From Caldicoprobacter algeriensis (GTDB lineage: Bacteria > Bacillota > Clostridia > Caldicoprobacterales > Caldicoprobacteraceae): DNA of 64,000 bases. The DNA lies in assembly GCF_023838525.1 (NCBI RefSeq), contig NZ_JAHUQD010000013.1:1-64000 (forward strand). Direction: 5' to 3'. Below are positions 58,098 through 64,000 of this stretch, piece by piece; the first letter of the stretch is position 1; every line of letters begins with the position of its first letter. Position numbers and translations under genes: made by a program. The notes below the pieces were generated by a model. It saw only the letters and a list, made by a program, of their open reading frames with translations, was not told the DNA's origin and ran no database searches.

Positions 58098-58432
58098 TTT
58101 ATGTAAACTTTAGGCTTTTGCACTCAGCTCCATATATAGGATTTTAATAGAAATTTAACTTTGTATATTGCCACATACACGCATGGTAAGTTAGCGCTGC
58201 TTTGCAGCTGCTTCCGTGGCCTTAGCTTTATATACTACCACATACACCAGTTAGACATTTTTTCAAGTACTGTTTAAATAATACCCGCTAGTTTCCCCTT
58301 TAAACAGCGGTTTTCCATAACAGGCCGAAATCCTTTACAGATTTTTATAACAAAAAATTGACGGACCAAAGCATCTATATAAGTTTAATCGCTCAGGGGA
58401 AACCGCTTTACGGCACTCATTTACTTTTCCCC
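58098..58432. other. Non-coding gap with a direct repeat
   Basis: No gene is recognised. A direct repeat is seen: TATATTGCCACATACAC (58164-58180) and TATACTACCACATACAC (58231-58247), each followed by a GTTAG-like motif. The stretch AGCGCTGCTTTGCAGCTGCT between them can form a small hairpin. Function is unknown. Confidence 0.4.
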
Positions 58433-61303
58433 TCACATCCGCAGCTCCACCACCTGAACATCCAGTTTACCAGCCAACCTTTCCACCAGCCAATCGTGGC
58501 AGGTAAATATGAAGACCTGACGTTGTTTTACCAGCTCCTTTAGCAAACCCAAACCATTATCCAGACGGAAACCATCCCAGTTGACAAACACCTCGTCGAG
58601 AAAGGCCGGCAGGAGATTCCCTCCCGGATCGAGGTGTTCCATGAAAGCCAGGCGTAGTGAAAGGTATACCTGTTCAAGAGTGCCCCGGCTTAAAAATCCC
58701 TCTTTCACCTCTATCAGCTCTTGGCTATCAACGCATTTGACAAGTAGAGCAGCCTGCTGGTCCTCTTTTGTAAATAAACGCGTATACCTTCCATCGGTAA
58801 TGGCTGAAAGATACTTGCCAGCTTTCTTTAAGACATCGGGCTGGTGCTCCTCTCGAAATCGCCTTTCGGCCTCCAGTATCACGTTCCTCATAAGAAGAAG
58901 CCTATCTCTCTGCCGGGCTATTCTTTTGAGTTCCGCTTCGAGCAGGGTAATCTCGCCTTCTATTTCGTCCATATTTCCCTGCCCCATGCCAATTTCGATC
59001 TCCTTCTTCAATGTACCTATCTCGTTATTCAGGACATTGAGCTCCTGTTCTATCTGGTCCCGCTCGGCCTTTGCCCGTGCCAACGTATCATCGTCAAATG
59101 ACCACTCTTCATCTCTTTGAGTGAGCTCCATGATCTGCCTCTCTATGTCTTCCAGGTCAGGATAATCCCTTCTTAAGTCTTCCAGTATACTATCAGCCTG
59201 GCGGGCCAGCTCCCTGGCCTTCATAAGCCCTTCAACCTTGGCATCCATATCCTCGCCAGGCAGTTCATTTAAACGTGACAGTATGTAACCCTTTTCTCGT
59301 TCAAGCTGTGCTATAGTCTCATCGACTTTCGATAACTCCAGTTTCAAGTCCTCCAACTGCCCCTTTGCATTTTGTGCGTCCTGATACCGCCTTTCGGCTT
59401 CCTGCAGCATGACTTGAAGAAGGTCTATCATTCCGAGCACATCGCTCTGTTTTGCACCGTTAATAGCTTGGCGGTAACCGCCCTGCGCCACGTCGTTATA
59501 TACGCCTGCAAAAGCTCCCGCACTAGAATCATTGTTGCCGCTGTTAGGTAAAATGCTGGCATCGGGATGACCGTCATCGTTCCGGTTATCATAAAACGAT
59601 CCAAAGTTGCTACCAACCCAGTTTTCATCAAGCCCACACTCCCCAAGCAACTTCAATGCCCTGCGTTCTGACTGGATTATCCGTTCAACGATTACCTCCT
59701 TCCTATCCAAGCTCTCCTTTATATATTGTAACAGCTCTTTTAGTTTGCCTATATCGAGCAGCAGAGTGCTGTCGGGGGATCCAAGCCTCTGGGGTACAAC
59801 CGGTACACCGTTTAGCAACATCTTAATACGAGCACGCCCCTCTTCCACCCTTTCATATAGCTGCTGAAGGCGCTTTTCCTCAAGTTTAAGCCCAATGTGT
59901 TCGATAGACCTCCTACCAAAAAGCCACCATGTCAGCAGCAAAATTATACCCGTCACCATTACAAGTGCAGATAAAAACTTTACCTCCGGCGCATGGGCCA
60001 GTATGAACCCCAGCATTCCTAATATGGAAAACGCTCCAGAAAACCATGGTATAAACCCGACACCTCGTTTTTGCCTTGCGCTTATCTTCAAAGCCTCAAC
60101 CCTGTTTTCCTGTTCCTGGTAATGCTCCTGTACTTGCCTGAATGAATCTATCGCTACTTTCAATACAGCCGTATCAACAGCATCTAACGCTTTTGCAAGC
60201 TCCGGCCTCCAACCACCTACCAGCACTTCAGAGGCGTGGTGTTTGAGCTGTTCGCCCTTGCTCTTTATATCAAACTCTAAATTTTTAAGCTCCTGCTGAT
60301 CAGCCCTTATGCGGTCATACGACTTGATAAGCAGCTTGATCTCCCCGGCATGATTGAGCAGTACCTGGTCCCGTTCGGTAAAGGCCTGTACCACTCCTTC
60401 CAGCTGTCGCTTTTTCCCTTCCAGCTTGACTCTTTGAAATTTTAGCTCTTCTAACTGTGCGTCAATATTCTTTAAATGCCCAGCCGGGTCTTCCGGCAGG
60501 TCATCATAATTTGCCGCATAAGCCGAAACCTCCTTAAGCTCCTGTATCCTCTTGAGCTTTTTGCGTACGGGATTTAGCCGTTCGCAGCGATCTATATATG
60601 CTATCAACCGGGATTTTTTGGCTATGTTCTCTTCCAGCACACGCTGGCGCTCGGCCAGTTTCACTTGCGCTTGGCGCAGCCGTTCTTCCCTTGCTCTAGC
60701 CTCTTCCAGTAGGGTTCTGAGCTCCCTCAGCCGTTCCCCTATCTCCCTAGCCCGTGGCTTACCCCTTCTGTCAGGGCGCCACAAGCGGTTAGCCTCTTCT
60801 TCCAGCTCCCCGGCCACCTGGCTTATCGGTCTGAGAAAAGAGCCGAACTGCCCTCCCAGGAGCAACTGCTGCATAGTCTCCCATGCCCTTTGCTGAGGAA
60901 ATTTCAAATTGCTTAGTTCAACAGCGTAAACCTCCCTGAAAACCTCCCGCGGCAAAACCTCTACATACGGAAGCGTTCTGTTTCTGAGCTCGGTCACCCT
61001 ATCCGCCCGAATCAACATTCCTATAGGAGTATTCCTCAACCTGCGGCTGACGGTGACGACTTCCCCTTCTTCTATGAGAAGCTCACCTTCGCAGGCAGCC
61101 TCTGACTCTCCCCACGGCACATATGGATTTGCATCCCTGTTTGCCGGGTACCACCCGTAAAATAGCGTGGTTATAAGGTTAAAAAGCGTGCTTTTGCCCG
61201 ATTCATTGCGTCCAAACACCAGTATAAGACCCGGCTTAAGGAGCGGGCTTTCCCAGTCTTTTAAGCAGCCGAAGGCCTGCGCCTTTAACTTTTGAAACCT
61301 CAT
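58433..61303 (-). CDS. yhaN: YhaN-like SMC/Rad50-type ATPase
   Basis: A 956-residue ATPase. Walker A is GRNESGKST (31-39); Walker B and H-loop are near the C-terminus (FLDEVF 901-906; TCHD to 937) after the signature-like LSRGTLEQVYLSLRLA. Long coiled coils lie between. A membrane-like hairpin in the middle (FSGAFSILGMLGFILAHAPE and LSALVMVTGIILLLTWWLFG, about 420-470) is a known feature of YhaN and unlike SbcC. It works with the nuclease encoded upstream, whose stop overlaps its start. The probable role is DNA-end processing or repair near the membrane. Confidence 0.9.
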   Translation of the reverse strand: MRFQKLKAQAFGCLKDWESPLLKPGLILVFGRNESGKSTLFNLITTLFYGWYPANRDANPYVPWGESEAACEGELLIEEGEVVTVSRRLRNTPIGMLIRADRVTELRNRTLPYVEVLPREVFREVYAVELSNLKFPQQRAWETMQQLLLGGQFGSFLRPISQVAGELEEEANRLWRPDRRGKPRAREIGERLRELRTLLEEARAREERLRQAQVKLAERQRVLEENIAKKSRLIAYIDRCERLNPVRKKLKRIQELKEVSAYAANYDDLPEDPAGHLKNIDAQLEELKFQRVKLEGKKRQLEGVVQAFTERDQVLLNHAGEIKLLIKSYDRIRADQQELKNLEFDIKSKGEQLKHHASEVLVGGWRPELAKALDAVDTAVLKVAIDSFRQVQEHYQEQENRVEALKISARQKRGVGFIPWFSGAFSILGMLGFILAHAPEVKFLSALVMVTGIILLLTWWLFGRRSIEHIGLKLEEKRLQQLYERVEEGRARIKMLLNGVPVVPQRLGSPDSTLLLDIGKLKELLQYIKESLDRKEVIVERIIQSERRALKLLGECGLDENWVGSNFGSFYDNRNDDGHPDASILPNSGNNDSSAGAFAGVYNDVAQGGYRQAINGAKQSDVLGMIDLLQVMLQEAERRYQDAQNAKGQLEDLKLELSKVDETIAQLEREKGYILSRLNELPGEDMDAKVEGLMKARELARQADSILEDLRRDYPDLEDIERQIMELTQRDEEWSFDDDTLARAKAERDQIEQELNVLNNEIGTLKKEIEIGMGQGNMDEIEGEITLLEAELKRIARQRDRLLLMRNVILEAERRFREEHQPDVLKKAGKYLSAITDGRYTRLFTKEDQQAALLVKCVDSQELIEVKEGFLSRGTLEQVYLSLRLAFMEHLDPGGNLLPAFLDEVFVNWDGFRLDNGLGLLKELVKQRQVFIFTCHDWLVERLAGKLDVQVVELRM

Positions 61304-62583
61304 ACCATCTCCTCCATCAGCCGAGCTGTTACCTCATAATCCAGCCCTTCAAGCAGCTCCTGAAGATAAGCAATGACGTCACCGGTATCCATCGGAGGAC
61401 AGCCGGCTAGTATATCAGGCTTTAACTTAAGTAAAACCTGCGGATCACTCCTGGCCTCCTCTAGGATATCCAGGGCAACACCCAGTACATGCGGCTGCCC
61501 TCTGTAAGATTCAGGCACTACAGGGCGAGTAAGCCCATCAGGCACCACTTCCACATATCTAAACCCCAGGGCATTGTACAAATACTCTTCCAGCACCTGG
61601 ATATTTTCTTCATGGGTACACCCAATCTCCTGAAGGCGGAGCTGGCTATACAGCAGACACGGTCCCTCCAGCAACACTCTGGCTATGACATCATGTGTTC
61701 CCACACCTTGCTCCTCATTTTCAAGCTGCTGTACCACTGCTCTGTATACATGTTCCTGCAATTCGGCCAGGGTCTTCGCTTGAGCGAGGCTACCCACTTT
61801 GAACGTGACCCATCGCACCGGCGCCACAGGGTAAAATTCAGCCTTAACTCGACCTGGATCATCTATCTCCACCAAATAGGCTCCCTTTGAGCCCTCTTCA
61901 CCATGGTGTCGCCCCATTAGATTACCGGGATATATCACCAGCGGCTTCTCAGCCAGATGAACTCTGGTATGAATGTGCCCCAGCGCCCAGTATGTATAGC
62001 CCTTATCCATCATATCCTCAAGAGTACAGGGAGCATACCTGTCGTGCTCCCCCTCACCTCTTGCACCGGTAACCCAGACATGCGCAAGCCCTATATGGGG
62101 TATATCAGCATCCCCAGCCCGTGGAAAATCCTTGATGATGTTATCCTTTTCCCTCGGGCCTTCATGCCCTGCTCCCGTAACCCAGGCCACAAGCCGGCCT
62201 TCTCTGTCATAAACAGGGCAGGTTTCGGGCTGCCTGGTATTAAACACCTTCATATTGTCGGGCCATTCAATCAAGCTTCTCCGGTACATCACACCCGCCG
62301 GGTCATGGTTGCCTGGAGCATAAAACACCGGTATTTGAGCCTCATAAAGCCTTTTCATCTGCTCTACCATAAATCTTTCCGTGGCAAAACTCAAGGTCTG
62401 GTTATCAAACAGGTCCCCTGCGATGAGGACGGCGTGTACCCTTTCGGATATGGCTAAATCCACGGCCTTTTGGAAAGCCTGACGAATTGCCTGGCGCAAA
62501 AACATACGCATATCCTTTGTCCTGACCTGAAAAGGCGTATCCAGATGGACATCGGCTAAATGCAGAAATTTGACCCCCACCAT
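61300..62583 (-). CDS. yhaO: YhaO-like DNA repair exonuclease (Mre11/SbcD group)
   Basis: A calcineurin-like metallophosphoesterase of about 427 residues. Metal-site motifs: FLHLADVHLD, AGDLFDN, GNHDP and later ALGHIHTRVHL. These match the Mre11/SbcD group; the partner SMC-like ATPase is encoded directly downstream with a four-base overlap. The ATG at 62583 has AGGAGGG upstream. A frame to 62619 exists but includes the ribosome site. The pair probably cleans DNA ends. No defence-specific insert was seen. Confidence 0.92.
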   Translation of the reverse strand: MVGVKFLHLADVHLDTPFQVRTKDMRMFLRQAIRQAFQKAVDLAISERVHAVLIAGDLFDNQTLSFATERFMVEQMKRLYEAQIPVFYAPGNHDPAGVMYRRSLIEWPDNMKVFNTRQPETCPVYDREGRLVAWVTGAGHEGPREKDNIIKDFPRAGDADIPHIGLAHVWVTGARGEGEHDRYAPCTLEDMMDKGYTYWALGHIHTRVHLAEKPLVIYPGNLMGRHHGEEGSKGAYLVEIDDPGRVKAEFYPVAPVRWVTFKVGSLAQAKTLAELQEHVYRAVVQQLENEEQGVGTHDVIARVLLEGPCLLYSQLRLQEIGCTHEENIQVLEEYLYNALGFRYVEVVPDGLTRPVVPESYRGQPHVLGVALDILEEARSDPQVLLKLKPDILAGCPPMDTGDVIAYLQELLEGLDYEVTARLMEEMV

Positions 62584-62700
62584 GTGGCCCTCCTTTACTT
62601 CATAAGAATATTTTACCACATTTTCTCAGCCAATTCAGCTGCTTTTGTAAAGTAGAACGTTCCCTTAATGGCCCGATATGATAAACAACTGCTAATACTT

Positions 62701-63633
62701 CTAAACCCCGCTCTGTTCTCCCACTTCGTTTATCAGCTGGTTTAACAATCTGAAAAATTCAACAAATCCTTTATTCCTTTCCTCACATTCTTTTCTACAT
62801 TTTTCCAAAGCGGCGTTGGTAGATTCAAGCGTTTTTTTAAGTTCTTTCTCAATGGCTTGTATCCTGCTTTGCAAATCAGCATTTTCCTGTTTCAAGGCTT
62901 TTTTGCTCTGTAATAGCCTCTCTGCCATGGCTATCATGGTGGTAACATCCACAGTCCCGTTCTGCGGCAACCCGGCTAACTTTTTGAAGGCATTTACAGC
63001 AGCCTCGGTCTCGACACCGAAAACTCCATCGATCCCATATTTAGGCAACTCATAACCCAGTTCTATCAGAAGCCTCTGAAGCTTTTCAACCACCGGTCCT
63101 CTGTCTCCTTTCTTCATGACATCTACCTCCTTAACAGCTAGGCTATTGGTTGCTGTTCTAATGACTTCCTGAAGTGGAAAGAAACTACCGGGACAGGCAG
63201 TAGCAGATCCCTGCACCTCATTGTGGCCTTTGATCCACATAATAGAAGGATATTCCTCCACCAAATCTTTTACGACCTTAACCAGAGCATCAAACTGCTG
63301 CCGGGGCATCTCTCTGTCATACGGCTGACTGTCCGAGGAATGATACATCCCTTCAGCGCACACGCCTATGCTCTCAGAATTCACCCCTTCGGCATGCGCC
63401 CCCACAGCCCACAGCGGTCGCAACTCCCACACCGAGCCGTCCTTGCGCACATAAACGTTATACCCTGCACCCAGCCATCCTCTCTGAAGATGCCATTCGT
63501 GTATCTGCTGTGGTGTAGCTCTTTGAACCGCAGCGTGATGCAGCACAATGCCGTTGGTGACAGTCCTCGGCCTTAATTTACCATTGAACTTTAGATTGGC
63601 ATTTTTCATGTAGTCTCTAATGGGCATGGGCAC
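62701..63633 (-). CDS. N-acetylmuramoyl-L-alanine amidase with peptidoglycan-binding domain
   Basis: A 310-residue protein. The Amidase_2 domain (about 20-155) has zinc ligands H32, H137 (IKGHNEV) and C147 (SATACPGS). A PG_binding_1 domain (about 172-235) has GDRGPVVEKLQRLL and YGIDGVFGVETEAAVNAF. A C-terminal coiled coil (about 240-295) follows. It lacks a signal peptide, as phage endolysins do. No holin or other phage gene is adjacent in the window, so it may be a domesticated lysin or belong to something beyond 64000. Confidence 0.9.
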   Translation of the reverse strand: MPMPIRDYMKNANLKFNGKLRPRTVTNGIVLHHAAVQRATPQQIHEWHLQRGWLGAGYNVYVRKDGSVWELRPLWAVGAHAEGVNSESIGVCAEGMYHSSDSQPYDREMPRQQFDALVKVVKDLVEEYPSIMWIKGHNEVQGSATACPGSFFPLQEVIRTATNSLAVKEVDVMKKGDRGPVVEKLQRLLIELGYELPKYGIDGVFGVETEAAVNAFKKLAGLPQNGTVDVTTMIAMAERLLQSKKALKQENADLQSRIQAIEKELKKTLESTNAALEKCRKECEERNKGFVEFFRLLNQLINEVGEQSGV

Positions 63634-63914
63634 CCACCTTCCCTCTACTAAGCAAACTATGTAAAGTTTATAAAGAGGTACCTTAAAGTCTGGCTGATTA
63701 AAGTTTACAGCGGTTATTAAACATAACAGACTTGTTTAATAGTACTAAAAGTCTAATGAATTGCGCCGAACTAGAAATACTTACTAAATAGTATAAAAAA
63801 CACATCAAAAGTGGCACCTATAACACCCCGCCAAAACAGCACTATTATTTAGCCATTACCAAAAAATAAAAGTTGATAAACTTGACAACCAGTGCGTCAA
63901 AAACGTAAGCATAA
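63634..63914. other. Non-coding region upstream of the amidase
   Basis: About 280 A+T-rich bases without a recognisable gene. The amidase promoter must lie here, but no convincing pair of boxes was identified. Confidence 0.4.
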
Positions 63915-63949
63915 AATAATCCCCACTTTGAACAAAAGTGGGGATTATT
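63915..63949 (-). terminator. Strong hairpin, probable terminator of a gene beyond the window
   Basis: AATAATCCCCACTTT pairs perfectly with AAAGTGGGGATTATT around GAACA. On the minus strand it ends ATTATTTTATG, a T-rich tail that fits a terminator for a leftward gene starting beyond 64000. It may work in both directions. Confidence 0.6.
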
Positions 63950-64000
63950 GTGTAAAGTTGTTGACCATAGCAAAAGCTCCTACAATGCATTTTTATGCTG

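Noticed and set aside
58581-59120. 179-codon plus-strand frame opposite yhaN
   Set aside because: It is antisense to the conserved ATPase C-terminus; composition is a shadow of coding bias.

Overview
The window looks like chromosome from a thermophilic, anaerobic Firmicute (Clostridia, Thermoanaerobacterales-like). The clues are Gram-positive Shine-Dalgarno sites, lipoprotein signal peptides, a clostridial-type monocluster ferredoxin, a c-di-AMP (ydaO-type) leader, YhaO/YhaN-type repair proteins, and a 30-bp CRISPR repeat ending ATTGAAAC beside subtype I-B cas genes. The species cannot be named with confidence; Mahella or a relative is a guess.

Layout. 1-2540: a possible IS end, an XRE-type regulator, and an IS200/IS605 element with an apparently intact tnpA and a frameshifted tnpB. 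2540-3755: the rpsF-ssb-rpsR operon with a clear promoter and terminator. 3790-10200: a peptide ABC transporter operon (D-F-A-B-C order) preceded by a c-di-AMP riboswitch-like leader; its permease B gene is broken by a 14-bp tandem duplication. 10247-14144: a split ChrA pair, a glycerol-1-phosphate dehydrogenase-like gene and an aldo/keto reductase.

14223-24287 is a type III CRISPR effector operon, best assigned to III-D: Cas10 with an intact GGDD cyclase motif but no recognisable HD domain, four Csm3/Csm5-like RAMPs, Csx10, one or two small-subunit-like proteins, and two CARF-HEPN ribonucleases. One of these carries a C-terminal Csx20-like domain. The cluster has no cas1, cas2 or cas6. A lipoprotein gene (24387-24968) and a damaged IS4-like transposase gene (25082-26238) separate it from the array.

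26322-46295 is one CRISPR array of about 20 kb, roughly 300 repeats estimated from a mean period near 67 bp. It is transcribed leftward from a leader at 46296-46420. 46488-55346 is a complete I-B operon on the same strand (cas6, cas8b, cas7, cas5, cas3, cas4, cas1, cas2). The simplest reading is a two-arm defence island. The I-B module makes spacers and crRNAs and cleaves DNA. The III-D module borrows the same crRNAs and answers phage RNA with cyclic oligoadenylate signalling to HEPN RNases, one of which may limit its own signal.

55957-64000 is housekeeping or accessory sequence: ferredoxin, a small cupin, a NapH-like ferredoxin, a nitroreductase-like flavoprotein, YhaN/YhaO-like repair proteins and an endolysin-like amidase.

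The array records repeated contact with related viruses: identical spacers far apart, a tandem spacer duplication, spacers that are perfect reverse complements, overlapping protospacers on opposite strands, and pairs differing mainly at synonymous positions. One spacer resembles a CRISPR repeat. The leader-proximal repeat has lost its normal 3' end.
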